A stretch of DNA of 64,000 bases from Duganella sp. OV510 (GCF_900100205.1 NZ_FNEQ01000003.1:310001-374000), one strand, 5' to 3'. Counted from the stretch's first letter, positions 1 through 9,609 are shown. Notes: a model not told the origin generated them from the letters alone. Numbers and translations are program-made.

Positions 1-999
1 GTGATGAAGCAGGTCCAGAAAAAGGCCGGCGCGGTCAGCCAGTCGGCCAACCGCATTACGCTGCTGCGCGGCGTTGACGGCAAGGGCGGCGCGCAAAGCC
101 GCAGCGTCTTCCTCAAGGGCCTGAACTCGCCGTTCGGCATGGCCCTGGTGGGCAAGGACCTGTACGTGGCCAACACCGACGCCGTGGTCCGTTTCCCATA
201 TGAGGAAGGCGCCACCAGCATCAGCGCCGCCGGCACCAAGGTGATGGACCTGCCGGCCGGCACGCTGAACCACCACTGGACCAAGAACCTGGTCGCCAGC
301 CCGGACGGCAAGTCCCTGTACGTGACGGTCGGCTCCAACAGCAATGTGGCTGAAAACGGCATCGATGCGGAACAGGGCCGCGCCGCCATCTGGCAATTTG
401 ACATCGCCACCGGCAAGTCGCAGCTGTTCGCCACCGGCCTGCGCAATCCGAACGGCATGGACTTCGAGCCGCAAACCAAGGCGCTGTGGACAGCGGTGAA
501 CGAGCGTGACGAACTGGGCAACGATCTCGTGCCCGACTACATGACCTCGGTAAAACAGGGCGGTTTCTACGGCTGGCCGTACAGCTACTTCGGCCAGCAC
601 GTCGATAGCCGCGTCAAGCCGCAGAAGCCGGAACTGGTGGCCAAGGCCATCGTGCCCGACTACGCGCTGGGCGGCCACACCGCCTCGCTGGGGCTGGCGT
701 TCTACACCGGCAAGCTGTTCCCGCAGACCTACCAGGGCGGCGTGTTCATCGGCCAGCACGGTTCCTGGAACCGCAAGCCGCACAGTGGCTACAAGGTGGT
801 GTTTGTGCCGTTCTCCAACGGCAAGCCATCCGGCCCGCCGCAGGATTTCCTGACCGGCTTCCTCGACAAGGATGAGAAGGCGCGCGGCCGCCCGGTCGGC
901 GTGGCGGTGGACAAGCAAGGCGCCTTGCTGGTCGCGGACGATGTGGGCAATGTCATCTGGAGAGTTGCGCCGGCGGCGGCGAAAACCGCCAGCCGCTGA
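1..999 (+). CDS. Sorbosone/glucose dehydrogenase family protein (PQQ-type beta-propeller), 5'-partial
   Basis: The reading frame is open from the first base of the window, so the true start and the expected signal peptide lie upstream; 332 residues of the C-terminal part are visible. The sequence follows the sorbosone-dehydrogenase (GSDH-like) beta-propeller pattern: [14 protein letters not shown] near residue 50, [10 protein letters not shown] near 150, [12 protein letters not shown] near 190, [18 protein letters not shown] near 250 and [19 protein letters not shown] near 300. Members are usually periplasmic and oxidise sugars or related alcohols with PQQ, or are simply annotated as membrane-anchored L-sorbosone dehydrogenases. 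Substrate cannot be read from the sequence. It is followed after 38 bases by gloA on the same strand. Confidence 0.85.
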   Translation: MMKQVQKKAGAVSQSANRITLLRGVDGKGGAQSRSVFLKGLNSPFGMALVGKDLYVANTDAVVRFPYEEGATSISAAGTKVMDLPAGTLNHHWTKNLVASPDGKSLYVTVGSNSNVAENGIDAEQGRAAIWQFDIATGKSQLFATGLRNPNGMDFEPQTKALWTAVNERDELGNDLVPDYMTSVKQGGFYGWPYSYFGQHVDSRVKPQKPELVAKAIVPDYALGGHTASLGLAFYTGKLFPQTYQGGVFIGQHGSWNRKPHSGYKVVFVPFSNGKPSGPPQDFLTGFLDKDEKARGRPVGVAVDKQGALLVADDVGNVIWRVAPAAAKTASR

Positions 1000-1037
1000 T
1001 AAAATCCCTGTTTGGCTTTCATCTACAAGGATTTACC

Positions 1038-1445
1038 ATGCGCATTTTGCACACCATGCTGCGGGTCGGCGACCTGCAGCGTTCCATCGATTTCTACACC
1101 AATGTGCTGGGCATGAAGCTGCTGCGCACCAGCGACAACCCGGAATACCAGTACACGCTGGCCTTCCTCGGCTATGGCTCAAATCCCGAACACGCCGAGC
1201 TGGAGCTGACCTATAACTACGGCACCACCAGCTACGACATGGGCAACGCCTATGGCCACATCGCGATTTCAACGGAAGACATCTACAGCGCCGCCACCGC
1301 AGTCAAAGCCAATGGCGGCGCCGTCACCCGCGAGCCCGGCCCGGTCAAGGGCGGCACCACGGTGATCGCCTTTGTCACCGATCCGGACGGCTACAAGATC
1401 GAGCTGATCGAACGCAGCTTCGACGGCCAGGGCGCCGGCCTCTAA
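1038..1445 (+). CDS. gloA: Lactoylglutathione lyase (glyoxalase I)
   Basis: This 135-residue single-domain VOC protein converts the methylglyoxal-glutathione hemithioacetal to S-lactoylglutathione in the cytoplasm. The four metal ligands of the E. coli-type Ni/Zn enzyme are all present at the same numbering: His5, Glu56, His74 and Glu122. The N-terminal pattern [17 protein letters not shown] and the C-terminal [12 protein letters not shown] are typical of the family. Length matches bacterial GloA. The ATG is preceded by AAGGATTTACC, a good ribosome binding site. Its stop overlaps the end of the convergent SDR gene by four bases. Confidence 0.95.
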   Translation: MRILHTMLRVGDLQRSIDFYTNVLGMKLLRTSDNPEYQYTLAFLGYGSNPEHAELELTYNYGTTSYDMGNAYGHIAISTEDIYSAATAVKANGGAVTREPGPVKGGTTVIAFVTDPDGYKIELIERSFDGQGAGL

Positions 1446-2338
1446 GTATACAACGCAGGCCGCAGCAGGTCGGCGATGCCGATGCGTTCGGCAAACTCAT
1501 GGCGCACGCGCTCCGCCACTTCGGTCACCGCCGTCACGCCGTCGTCGACAAAATCGGTGATCGAGCGGAACGGACGGGTGCCGTGCGGCAGGCCGACGAT
1601 GTAGGCAATGTCGGCCGCCACCGCCGCCGGGTCCGCATCCGGCGGCATCAGCTCGGTCAGGCGTGCGCCGACCTGGTCCATCAGCCCATCGTAGACGGCA
1701 TAGGCGGCGCTGGTCGCCGTGTCGGCCGGCTTGCTGGCGTTGGCGAAATGGTCGGTGCCCGAAGTGAAGGCGCCCGGCACCACGATCGAGGTTTCGATAT
1801 TGAAGCGCGCCAGCTCGTACGCCATCGTTACCGCGAGCGAATCCATGGCCGCCTTGGCTGCCGCATACGGCCCGAGGAAAGGCGGGAAGCCGCCGCGCGT
1901 GGTCGAGCTGCTGACCCACAGCAGCAGGCCCTGCCCTTGCTGGCGCATCACCGGCAGCACAGCCTTGTTGACGCGCTGCGCGCCAAGCACATTGGTGTCG
2001 AACACCTTGCTAATTTCCTCCGGCGTATAAGCCTCAGTGGGGCCGATCACCAGGTGGCCGGCGTTATGCACCACCACATCCAGCCGCCCGCGCTCGGCCA
2101 CAATGCTAGCCACCGCCGCATCGGCCGACGCCTGCGACAGCACATCCAGCTCTACCGCGCGCACATCGGCGCCGTTGGCAAACGCCCAGTCGCGCAACTC
2201 GCGCACCTTGGACGCGTTGCGGCCATGGATGTCGCGCATCGAGGCGTACACCGTGTGGCCGGCCAGCGCCAGCGACTTGACCGACAGGTGGCCGATACCG
2301 GTGCCCGCACCGGTGACCAGAACAATCGATTTTTCCAT
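1442..2338 (-). CDS. SDR family oxidoreductase
   Basis: A 298-residue short-chain dehydrogenase/reductase. The NAD(P)-binding motif TGAGTGIG lies at residues 9-16, the NAG motif in VVHNAGHL near residue 90, the catalytic serine in VSSSTTRGG and the catalytic Tyr-Lys in YAAAK. It is longer than the 250-residue classical SDR because of a C-terminal extension, as in SDRs annotated as ketoreductases of unknown substrate. The start has AAGGAGAACC just upstream. It is the second gene of a leftward two-gene operon, 11 bases behind another SDR gene. Substrate is unknown. Confidence 0.85.
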   Translation of the reverse strand: MEKSIVLVTGAGTGIGHLSVKSLALAGHTVYASMRDIHGRNASKVRELRDWAFANGADVRAVELDVLSQASADAAVASIVAERGRLDVVVHNAGHLVIGPTEAYTPEEISKVFDTNVLGAQRVNKAVLPVMRQQGQGLLLWVSSSTTRGGFPPFLGPYAAAKAAMDSLAVTMAYELARFNIETSIVVPGAFTSGTDHFANASKPADTATSAAYAVYDGLMDQVGARLTELMPPDADPAAVAADIAYIVGLPHGTRPFRSITDFVDDGVTAVTEVAERVRHEFAERIGIADLLRPALYT

Positions 2339-2349
2339 GATGGTTCTCC

Positions 2350-3084
2350 TTACACCATGCCGCCATTAGCGCGCAGCGTCTGGCCGTTGACCCAGCCGCC
2401 ATCCTTGCTGGCAAAGAAGGACACCGCGTTGGCGATGTCTTCCGGCTCGCCCAGGCGTTCCAGTGGCGGCATCTTGGCCAGGCGTTCGATGGTTTCCGGT
2501 GTTTTACCGTCGAGGAACAGCGCAGTGGCGGTCGGACCCGGCGCGACAGCGTTGACAGTGATGTTCTTGCCGCGCAGCTCCTTGGCCAGGATGTTGGTCA
2601 TCGCTTCCACGCCGGCCTTGGTGGCGGTGTACACCGCATAGCCGGGCAACCGCGTGCCGACCAGGCTGGACGAGAAGTTGATGATGCGGCCGCCCTGCTC
2701 CAGCCGCGTCGCCGCCTCGCGCATGGTGTTGAAGCTGCCCTTCAGGTTGACGGCCACCAGGCGGTCAAAGGTGTCATCGTCGGTGGCGGCCAGGTGCGGC
2801 AATTGCGACGGCATGATGCCGGCGTTGTTGACCAGCACATCGACGCGGCCCAGCTGGGCGATGGCCTGGTCGAACAGGCCGCGTACGGCGGCGGGATCGG
2901 CCACGTCCGCCTGCACGGCGATGGCACTGCCGCCATTGGCGTTGATGGCATCGACCACCTTGGCGGCCTCGGCGGCGTTGCCGGCATAGTTGACCACCAC
3001 GGCAAAGCCGTCCTTGGCCAAACGTTGAGCAATGGAAGCGCCGATGCCGCGCGAGGCGCCGGTGATGATAGCGACTTGTTTCAT
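2350..3084 (-). CDS. SDR family oxidoreductase (FabG-like)
   Basis: A 244-residue classical SDR with TGASRGIG at residues 8-15, VLVNNAGI near 85, the catalytic serine in NFSSSLVG, the YTATK Tyr-x3-Lys motif and the C-terminal NGQTLRANGG that is standard in 3-oxoacyl-ACP-reductase-like proteins. Length is normal for the family. AAGGAGTACATC precedes the ATG. First gene of a leftward pair with the SDR at 1442-2338. No fatty-acid genes are nearby, so a stand-alone oxidoreductase role, perhaps stress or aldehyde related, is more likely than FabG of fatty-acid synthesis. Confidence 0.85.
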   Translation of the reverse strand: MKQVAIITGASRGIGASIAQRLAKDGFAVVVNYAGNAAEAAKVVDAINANGGSAIAVQADVADPAAVRGLFDQAIAQLGRVDVLVNNAGIMPSQLPHLAATDDDTFDRLVAVNLKGSFNTMREAATRLEQGGRIINFSSSLVGTRLPGYAVYTATKAGVEAMTNILAKELRGKNITVNAVAPGPTATALFLDGKTPETIERLAKMPPLERLGEPEDIANAVSFFASKDGGWVNGQTLRANGGMV

Positions 3085-3137
3085 GATGTACTCCTTCGTT
3101 GTTGGTTACGATGGGATGAGTATCCACCATCTAACGA

Positions 3138-3152
3138 ATGGAATAAATCCAT
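3138..3152. promoter_or_regulatory. Inverted repeat ATGGA-N5-TCCAT upstream of the SDR operon
   Basis: Five-base arms ATGGA and TCCAT separated by ATAAA lie about 55 bases upstream of the SDR start at 3084, in an AT-rich segment between two leftward operons. Size and spacing resemble LysR-family sites. No regulator gene is adjacent, so the role is a guess. Confidence 0.35.
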
Positions 3153-3195
3153 GAAAACTGCTATGACTATGCAAATTTCACTAATAATCAGCGCG

Positions 3196-3224
3196 AAAAA
3201 AAAATGCCGGCCTGAGGCCGGCAT
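3196..3224 (-). terminator. Rho-independent terminator of the pcm-rhodanese-tolC operon
   Basis: Read on the minus strand, a perfect 9-bp stem (ATGCCGGCC / GGCCGGCAT) with a 3-base loop is followed by an uninterrupted run of nine T. It lies 7 bases after the tolC stop codon. Confidence 0.93.
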
Positions 3225-3230
3225 CCTGGC

Positions 3231-4553
3231 TTAGTGCTGCAGCAGCGCGTTGATCGGCTGCAGGTCTTCTTCCTTCAGCGAGCCGGCTGCCGATTTCAGG
3301 CGCAGGCCGTTCATGATGGTGTCGTAGCGGGCTTTCGACAGGTCTTTCTGGGTCGAGTACAGCAGCTTTTGCGCATTCAGCACGTCGATGTTGATACGCA
3401 CGCCGACCTGGTAGCCCAGCTTGTTCGATTCCAGCGACGATTTGCTCGACACTTCCGCCGCTTCCAGCGCCCTGACCTGCGCCAGGCCGCTGTTCATGCC
3501 AAGGAAAGCCTGGCGCGCGTTCTGCGAAGCGGCGCGACGGGTGGCTTCCAGATCGTTGCGCGCCTTGTCTTCCAGCGCGATGGTCTCGCGCACCTTGCTG
3601 GTGATGGCAAAGCCGTTGAAGATCGGGATGTTCCAGCTGACGCCGATGGCATTGTTGTTGACCGTGCTGCCGCCGCCGGTCTGGCTCTGGTGCGAACTGC
3701 TGGCGATCAGGTTGGCGGTCGGCAGGTGATTGGCGCGGTTGCGCTTGATCTCGCGCTTGGCGATTTCCACGTTCAGGCCGGCTGCCACCACCGAGTAGTT
3801 CTGCGATTCAGCCGAGCTGATCCAAGGCTCCACGCTGGCTGGCGACGGCGGCGCGATGGTCACGCCGGTGCGCAGCGGCGCCAGCGCGGCCGGCGTCTGG
3901 CCGATCACCACCTGCAAGGCGGTGCGCTTGTTTTCCAGATCGTTGATGGCGGCGAATTCCTGTGCCACCACCAGGTCGTACGCGGCTTGCGCCTCGTGGG
4001 TATCGGTGATGGTCTGCGTGCCGACCTCGAAGTTGCGCTTGGCCGACGCCAGCTGCTCGGTGGTCGCCACTTTCTGCGCCTGGGTCGAGGTCAGGTTGTC
4101 CTGCGCCGTCAGCACGTCGAAGTAAGCTTGCGACACGCGCACGATCAAGTCCTGCTGCGCTTGCGAGAAGGTGGCTTCGGCGCTGGCCTGCGACAGCTTG
4201 CTCTGCTGGTAGGTTTCCCATGCGCCCCAGTTGAACAGCGGCTGCGACAGCGACACCGTGTAGGTGTTGGCGTGGTAGTTGGTGTCGTTCTTGATCGGGT
4301 TCCCGGTCAGGAACTCGGCCGACGTGGCGTCGCCGGAGTTGCGGGTATTGCTGCCGCTGGCGGCGATCACCGGCAGCAGGCCAGAGCGTCCCTGGGTGAT
4401 GCGTTCCTGGCCTGCGGCAAGCGACGAGCGCGCGCTGGCGTAGGTAGCGTCATTAGCCAGTGCTTGCTGGTACACCTGGATCAGGTCGGCCGCCTGTGCG
4501 TTGAGCGTCAGGAAGGCGCTGGTGATCAGCACGGCGATAAGGGGTCTCTGCAT
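3231..4553 (-). CDS. tolC: TolC family outer membrane efflux protein
   Basis: An outer-membrane factor of 440 residues, the channel component of type I secretion and RND/MFS/ABC efflux systems. The chosen ATG starts MQRPLIAVLITSAFLTLNAQA, a clean Sec signal peptide, and has GGAGATTGCA before it; a longer in-frame extension to 4601 has no such signal. Two OEP repeats can be followed: ADLIQVYQQALANDATYASA in the first half, and the second helical repeat with ARQAFLGMNSGLAQVRALEAA near 360. Length is close to E. coli TolC. It is the last gene of the pcm-rhodanese-tolC operon and ends at a strong terminator. Partner pumps are not in the window. Confidence 0.93.
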   Translation of the reverse strand: MQRPLIAVLITSAFLTLNAQAADLIQVYQQALANDATYASARSSLAAGQERITQGRSGLLPVIAASGSNTRNSGDATSAEFLTGNPIKNDTNYHANTYTVSLSQPLFNWGAWETYQQSKLSQASAEATFSQAQQDLIVRVSQAYFDVLTAQDNLTSTQAQKVATTEQLASAKRNFEVGTQTITDTHEAQAAYDLVVAQEFAAINDLENKRTALQVVIGQTPAALAPLRTGVTIAPPSPASVEPWISSAESQNYSVVAAGLNVEIAKREIKRNRANHLPTANLIASSSHQSQTGGGSTVNNNAIGVSWNIPIFNGFAITSKVRETIALEDKARNDLEATRRAASQNARQAFLGMNSGLAQVRALEAAEVSSKSSLESNKLGYQVGVRINIDVLNAQKLLYSTQKDLSKARYDTIMNGLRLKSAAGSLKEEDLQPINALLQH

Positions 4554-4635
4554 TGCAATCTCCGTTGGAGTCATCAAAAAAGTTGAACAAATCAAAAACA
4601 CACACCGCCGCGCCGGCCGACCAGCGCGTCAGCCA

Positions 4636-4959
4636 TCAGTACTTGGCCATCGTGCTATCGACTTGCAGCGCCCAGGCGTGGATACCGCCGGTCAGGTTGA
4701 TCATCTTGCCGAAGCCGTTACGCTCCAGGAAGGCGGCCACCTGCATACTGCGCGCGCCGTGATGGCAGATGCAGACAATCTCCGCATCCTCATCCAGATC
4801 GTCTATGCGCGCCGGTATGGTATTCATCGGAATCTGCACCGAGCCGTCAATGCGGCAGGTCTCGAATTCCCAGTTTTCACGCACGTCCAGCAACACCGGG
4901 TTCGGACGTGCATCGTCTGCCAGCCAGTCGGCCAGCTCCAGCGCGGTCATCTGCTGCAT
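4636..4959 (-). CDS. Rhodanese-like domain protein
   Basis: A 107-residue single rhodanese domain. VLLDVRENWEFE at 22-33 is the first conserved rhodanese segment, and the active-site loop is ICHHGARS, with the candidate catalytic Cys65. LTGGIHAWA near the C-terminus is the standard closing motif. Single-domain proteins of this kind transfer sulfane sulfur to unknown acceptors. The ATG at 4959 gives the family length; an upstream extension through the pcm 3' end is only out-of-frame noise. It sits 11 bases behind pcm and about 80 bases ahead of tolC, on the same strand. Confidence 0.9.
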   Translation of the reverse strand: MQQMTALELADWLADDARPNPVLLDVRENWEFETCRIDGSVQIPMNTIPARIDDLDEDAEIVCICHHGARSMQVAAFLERNGFGKMINLTGGIHAWALQVDSTMAKY

Positions 4960-4970
4960 GGCGACACCGC

Positions 4971-5624
4971 TCAGAACGTGAACTTCGATGGCGCCACCGC
5001 CGATTCCAGCGCCTTGACGTTGGTCTCGAACAGCGTGCGGGTGTCGTAGCCCGCTTCGCCGGTGCGGGTGACCAGCTGTGCCTTCATCGCCGGCGCCGCG
5101 CCGATGATGACCGCCAGGCGGCCGCCCACTTTCAATTGTTGCAACAGCGCTTCCGGCAGTACCGGCAGCGAGCCGCCGACCACGATCACATCCCATGGCG
5201 CGCCGGTGGTCCAGCCCTGCGCGCCATTGCCCAGTTCCACGCTGGCGTTGGTGACGCCGTTGTCGGCCAGGTTCTTCTCGGCCAGCGCCTTCAGCGCCGG
5301 CGAGATTTCCACGCTGGTCACGTGACGCGCCTTGTGCGCCAGCAGCGCGGTCAGGTAGCCGCTGCCAGTGCCGATTTCCAGCACCGACTCATGCTTTTTC
5401 AGGCCCAGGTCCTGCAACAGGCGGGCTTCGATCTTCGGCGCCAGCATCGCTTCGCCGCCCGGCAGCGGGATTTCGATGTCGGCAAACGCCAGCGCCTTGT
5501 GCGCGGCAGGCACGAAGTTTTCACGTTTAACCACGTGCAGCAGCTCCAGCACCTCGGCGTCCAGGACGTCCCAAGGGCGGATTTGCTGTTCGATCATGTT
5601 GAAGCGGGCTTGTTCGATATTCAT
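4971..5624 (-). CDS. pcm: Protein-L-isoaspartate O-methyltransferase
   Basis: A 217-residue SAM-dependent methyltransferase of the PCMT family that starts repair of isoaspartyl residues in aged proteins. The SAM-binding motif I is VLEIGTGSGYLTALLA near residue 83. The N-terminal FNMIEQQIRPWDVLD is characteristic of the betaproteobacterial version, as is the position ahead of rhodanese and tolC genes. A short inverted repeat (GGATTA-N2-TAATCC, 5641-5654) lies just upstream and may be part of the operon promoter. Confidence 0.93.
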   Translation of the reverse strand: MNIEQARFNMIEQQIRPWDVLDAEVLELLHVVKRENFVPAAHKALAFADIEIPLPGGEAMLAPKIEARLLQDLGLKKHESVLEIGTGSGYLTALLAHKARHVTSVEISPALKALAEKNLADNGVTNASVELGNGAQGWTTGAPWDVIVVGGSLPVLPEALLQQLKVGGRLAVIIGAAPAMKAQLVTRTGEAGYDTRTLFETNVKALESAVAPSKFTF

Positions 5625-5794
5625 CTTATGACTCAGGTCGGGATTAAATAATCCGTCATTTTATCGTTGAACTGGCATGGAGGCACATATTAACGATTAG
5701 ACGGCTGGATCGCGGGAAAATGCGACAGTCTGCAGTTTAAGGGGGGTGAACCTGCGAAAAAGGCAAGCTGGATGGAAATTACCATGGGCGCAAG

Positions 5795-6439
5795 TCACGG
5801 CGGATCGGCCTTCAGGCCGCGCAGCGTGGTGCTGATCAGCGTCTCCATGAAGGCCTCGGCCGGGATATCCGGCATGTCGCAGGTCGGCATGAAGGAGTGG
5901 GTCCACATCATCAGCATCAGCACCGGGGCGATCAGCACGCGGGTCATGACCACCGGATCGACCGGGCGGAACTCGCCGCGCTCGATGCCACGGGTCAGCA
6001 CGCGGATGAACAGATTGCTGCCGCGCGCCACCACCTCATCATTGTAGAACTGCGCCAGCTCGGGGAAGTTATTCCCCTCGGCGAACATCAGCTTGGTGAT
6101 GCCGCCCAGCGGCGTGGCGCAGATTTCGCGCCACCAGCGCATCATCAGCGCACCCAGCAGCTCGCCGCTGGGGCCGTCGTAGCTGGCCGCATCCTGTTCC
6201 GCCTCGCCGATGGTCGCGACAATATTGGCGCGCACCACCGCCTTGAACAGTTCTTCCTTGTTGGCAAAATATAAATACAGCGTGCCCTTGGAGACGCCGG
6301 CGTGTTTGGCCACGTCTTCCAGGCGGGTGGCGGCATAGCCGCGCTCCACGAACTGATCCAGCGCCGCCGCCAGCAACTCCTGCGGTCGCGCATCCTTGCG
6401 CCGCTCCCAGCGTGGCTTGGTATCTTGAGGGGCTTGCAT
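5795..6439 (-). CDS. TetR/AcrR family transcriptional regulator
   Basis: A 214-residue repressor. The N-terminal helix-turn-helix covers about residues 20-65, with the recognition helix in VSKGTLYLYFANKEELF. The C-terminal ligand-binding half has no recognisable ligand signature. The gene is monocistronic. It has its own well-formed promoter, and an inverted repeat sits directly over the expected transcription start (separate entries), so autorepression is likely. The divergent neighbour is the first propeller kinase. The controlled target other than itself is not evident. Confidence 0.9.
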   Translation of the reverse strand: MQAPQDTKPRWERRKDARPQELLAAALDQFVERGYAATRLEDVAKHAGVSKGTLYLYFANKEELFKAVVRANIVATIGEAEQDAASYDGPSGELLGALMMRWWREICATPLGGITKLMFAEGNNFPELAQFYNDEVVARGSNLFIRVLTRGIERGEFRPVDPVVMTRVLIAPVLMLMMWTHSFMPTCDMPDIPAEAFMETLISTTLRGLKADPP

Positions 6440-6456
6440 GGGTGGGTATGAAAGTA

Positions 6457-6470
6457 ACTTACTCGTAAGT
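6457..6470. promoter_or_regulatory. Probable TetR operator ACTTAC-N2-GTAAGT
   Basis: Perfect 6-bp arms ACTTAC and GTAAGT with a 2-base spacer, 18 bases upstream of the tetR ATG. The repeat begins just after the minus-strand -10 box, so a bound dimer would block the start point. The position and symmetry are typical of TetR autoregulatory operators. Confidence 0.6.
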
Positions 6471-6474
6471 CATT

Positions 6475-6503
6475 AATATAAGCGCAAGGCTGGCAAGCGT
6501 CAA
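6475..6503 (-). promoter_or_regulatory. Sigma-70 promoter of the tetR gene
   Basis: On the minus strand, TTGACG (6498-6503) and TATATT (6475-6480) are separated by exactly 17 bases. Each box matches consensus at five of six positions. Confidence 0.7.
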
Positions 6504-6582
6504 GCATGATGCCTGGGATTACGCAAAGCACGCAATTTTTTGGTTATGCTTGCGGTATGACAGCCATCACCTCCAAACCTCC

Positions 6583-9531
6583 ATGCTGAGCATCATTTAT
6601 TACGTCATGGGACTGGCTGGTGCCCTGCTGGCTGGGGCGGTGGCGGCCGCGCCGGTGGCACCGCAGCCGACTCTGCCACAAACCTATCATCATCATGCAT
6701 GGAAGGCAGGCCAGGGCGCACCGGTACAGATCCAGGGCATGACGCAAAGCCGCGACGGCTATCTGTGGCTGGCCAGCGATTACGGCCTGTACCGCTTCGA
6801 TGGCAGCAACTTCGACCTGATCCGCGACATAGGAGGTCATCGGCTGCGCTCGCCGCACGCGGTGGCGGTGCTGGCGGAAGCCGATGGCGGATTGTGGGTG
6901 AGCTATCGCGGCGATGGCGTCAGCTACTACAAGGACGGCCAGGAAATCTATTACGACCAACAGCGCGGCTTCCCGGATGGCTTCGCCTTCCAGCTGTTGC
7001 GCGCTCCCGATGGCCGCATGTGGATGGCCACCAGCCGGGGCATGGCCAGCCTGGTCAACGGCCGCTGGATCATGGCCGGCGCGGCAGACGGCATGAGCGC
7101 GACGCCAGGCGAGGTGATACGCATGCTGTTCGCCCGCGACGGCACCCATTGGGTCGCCAGCGCGGCTGGCGTGTATTTCCGTCCCCAAGGCAGCGCACGC
7201 TTTCAGCTGGCCTGGCCGCGTGATATCCGTCCGGAGACGCTGAGCGAGACCGCCAGCGGCGAGATCCTGGCCGGCGATGGCATGAACAATATCTACCGTA
7301 TCTCGCGCACGCCGCAAGCGGCCACGCCGGTACTCCACGGCTCGGCCGCCTGGACCGACAGCACCGGGGCGCTGTGGCTGGCACACGCCGACAACCTGGA
7401 GTGGCTGCCGGCCGGCGTCCCCGGCGCCGCGCGCCAGTTGCTGGGACCGGCCCAGGGCTTGAGCGGCAGGGAGCCGCAAGCATTTTTCGAGGACCGCGAC
7501 GGCAATCTGTGGATCAGCACCAACAACGGGCTGGACCGCCTGCGCCGCTGGCGCGTCACGCCGGTGCCGGCCGCCATGCGCATCGTCTCGTCGGCGATGG
7601 TGGCGGGCCGCGATGGCACCATGTGGATCAGCGAGAACCGGCTGGCGGCGCGCCGCTTCGATGTGCAAGGGCGGGAATGGGAGCGCGTGCCGTATTCCTT
7701 CGCCAGCGGTCTCACCGGCGCGGACGGCCGCATCACGCTGGGCAGCCGTGCCGGGATCTGGAGCGAGGGACCCGGCGGCGGCAGCCTGATACCGGCGACG
7801 CCCGAGGCCGTGCGCCAGGATGCCGATATCAGCACCTTTGCGCGCGACGATCGTGGCGTGTGGTGGGCCAATTTCCGCGGGCTGGCGTTGATGCGCCATA
7901 TCGGTGGCGCATGGCAAGCGGCGCAGCACAGCGTGGCCGGCCTGCCGCCGGGCCGGCCACGCGTCCTGCACACCGATGACAGCGGCCAGCTCTGGCTCGG
8001 CTATCTGCACAACACGGTGGTGCGCTATGCCGGCGGCACCATCACGGCCTTCGGCGCGGCGCAGGGCCTGAACCTGGGTGAAGTCAACTTCCTGTACTCG
8101 CGCCGGGGCCGCCTGTGGGCCGGCGGCGCCGAAGGTGTGGCCTGGTTCGATGGCAGCCGCTTCCGTTCGCTGACACTGCAAGGCGGGCAGGCGCTGCGTG
8201 GCATCAGCGGCATCGTCGAGACCGCTGCCGGGGAATTGTGGCTGCGTGGCCAGGACGGCTTGTACCGCATCGATGCCGCGCAGGTCGGCGACTTGCTGCG
8301 TGACGGCAGGCCGGTGCGCGCCGAACTGTTTGACACCGACGATGGCGTCGGCGCACCGGTCTCGCCGGTCGGACCGTTTCCTTCGCTGGTCGAGGCCGGC
8401 GATGGCCGGCTGTGGGTCGCCAGCAACGAGGGCGTCAGCAGCCTGATGCCGACTGCCATCCCGCGCAATCCCCACGCGCCGCTGGTGGAAATCCGCGCCA
8501 TCAGCAGCAATGGCAAAGATTATGTGCCGGCGGCCGGGCTGCGCCTGCCCGAGGGCAGCGACAACCTGCGGATCGCCTTCAGCGCCCTCAACCTGACGCG
8601 CCCTGACCGCAGCACCTTCCGCTACCGCCTGCACGGCGTCGACGCCGACTGGCAGCAGGCTGGCGGCCGGCGGGAAGCCTTCTATACCAATCTGGCGCCC
8701 GGCAAGTACCGCTTCCAGGTGGCCGCCGCCAACCAGGACGGCGTCTGGAACCAGCAAGGCGCGGCGCTGGAGGTCGAGATATTGCCCACGCTGTGGCAGG
8801 CGACATGGTTGCGCCTGAGCGCGTTGTTCCTGCTGGCGTCGATGCTGATCGCCTTCCACCGCTGGGGCGTCGCCGCTGCCGCCACCCGTTCCGCTGAGCG
8901 CAGCGCGACCCGCCTGGACGAGCGCGAGCGCATTGCCCGTACCTTGCACGACGATCTGCTGCAGGGCGTGCATGCGCTGATCCTGCGCTTCACCACCCTC
9001 CTCACGCGCCTGCCCAAGGACAGCCACGAAGAACGCATCCTGGAGTCGGCGCTGGACCAGGCCGAAAAACTGGTCGCCAATACCCGCGATAAGGTGATGG
9101 CGCTGAGGGAGGACCAATCGGCCGCGCAAATCGTCGCCGCGCTGCATGACGAGATCGAACTGCTGGAGCCGGCGGCAGGCGGCCGCCTGAAGCTCAGCGT
9201 GTCACGCAAGCTGGTGCAGCTGCGCCCCGACGTCGCCAGTGAAATCTGCCAGGTCTTGAAAGAGGCGGTAAGCAACGCCTGCCGGCATTCCGGCGCCACC
9301 AGCATCCTTGCCACCATTACCATGAATGAATACCTGGTGCAGGGAACGGTTCTGGACAACGGCATCGGCATCCCGCCGCAGACGGCGCAATCGGGCATCT
9401 CCGGCCACTGGGGCATTATCGGCATGCGCGAGCGCGTCGCCAAGCTCGGCGGAGAGCTGACGATCGAGCACAATCATGGCGGCGGCACAGCGCTGCGTTT
9501 CAGGCTCGATATCCGCTCCAGCTACAATTAA
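6583..9531 (+). CDS. Beta-propeller sensor histidine kinase (Reg_prop / Y_Y_Y / HisKA_3)
   Basis: A large sensor kinase of about 982 residues. The start at 6583 gives a signal peptide (MLSIIYYVMGLAGALLAGAVAAA), but no clear ribosome binding site marks it, and a TTG at 6550 is possible. Repeated DGYLWLAS, DGTMWIS and DGRLWVAS motifs from about residue 50 to 620 form two-component-regulator propeller blades, exposed to the periplasm. A Y_Y_Y domain spans about 650-730 and one membrane helix about 741-765. The DHp domain carries ERERIARTLHDDLLQ with phospho-acceptor His789, and the HATPase domain shows the N-box EAVSNACRHSG, DNGIGIP and GIIGMRERV. It is the first of two tandem paralogues preceding a NarL-type regulator. 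Confidence 0.92.
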   Translation: MLSIIYYVMGLAGALLAGAVAAAPVAPQPTLPQTYHHHAWKAGQGAPVQIQGMTQSRDGYLWLASDYGLYRFDGSNFDLIRDIGGHRLRSPHAVAVLAEADGGLWVSYRGDGVSYYKDGQEIYYDQQRGFPDGFAFQLLRAPDGRMWMATSRGMASLVNGRWIMAGAADGMSATPGEVIRMLFARDGTHWVASAAGVYFRPQGSARFQLAWPRDIRPETLSETASGEILAGDGMNNIYRISRTPQAATPVLHGSAAWTDSTGALWLAHADNLEWLPAGVPGAARQLLGPAQGLSGREPQAFFEDRDGNLWISTNNGLDRLRRWRVTPVPAAMRIVSSAMVAGRDGTMWISENRLAARRFDVQGREWERVPYSFASGLTGADGRITLGSRAGIWSEGPGGGSLIPATPEAVRQDADISTFARDDRGVWWANFRGLALMRHIGGAWQAAQHSVAGLPPGRPRVLHTDDSGQLWLGYLHNTVVRYAGGTITAFGAAQGLNLGEVNFLYSRRGRLWAGGAEGVAWFDGSRFRSLTLQGGQALRGISGIVETAAGELWLRGQDGLYRIDAAQVGDLLRDGRPVRAELFDTDDGVGAPVSPVGPFPSLVEAGDGRLWVASNEGVSSLMPTAIPRNPHAPLVEIRAISSNGKDYVPAAGLRLPEGSDNLRIAFSALNLTRPDRSTFRYRLHGVDADWQQAGGRREAFYTNLAPGKYRFQVAAANQDGVWNQQGAALEVEILPTLWQATWLRLSALFLLASMLIAFHRWGVAAAATRSAERSATRLDERERIARTLHDDLLQGVHALILRFTTLLTRLPKDSHEERILESALDQAEKLVANTRDKVMALREDQSAAQIVAALHDEIELLEPAAGGRLKLSVSRKLVQLRPDVASEICQVLKEAVSNACRHSGATSILATITMNEYLVQGTVLDNGIGIPPQTAQSGISGHWGIIGMRERVAKLGGELTIEHNHGGGTALRFRLDIRSSYN

Positions 9532-9609
9532 TCGGCCTTTACCCGATGGAGGCATTGAACCAGGCAAACTTCTGTTATAGCCTATTGTTTTTATAGCTAT
9601 CCCGACGGT

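Noticed and set aside
6544..9147. 867-codon open frame antisense to the first kinase
   Set aside because: High-GC shadow frame: rich in Arg, His, Gln and Ala with no family motif, while the plus strand has a complete sensor kinase.
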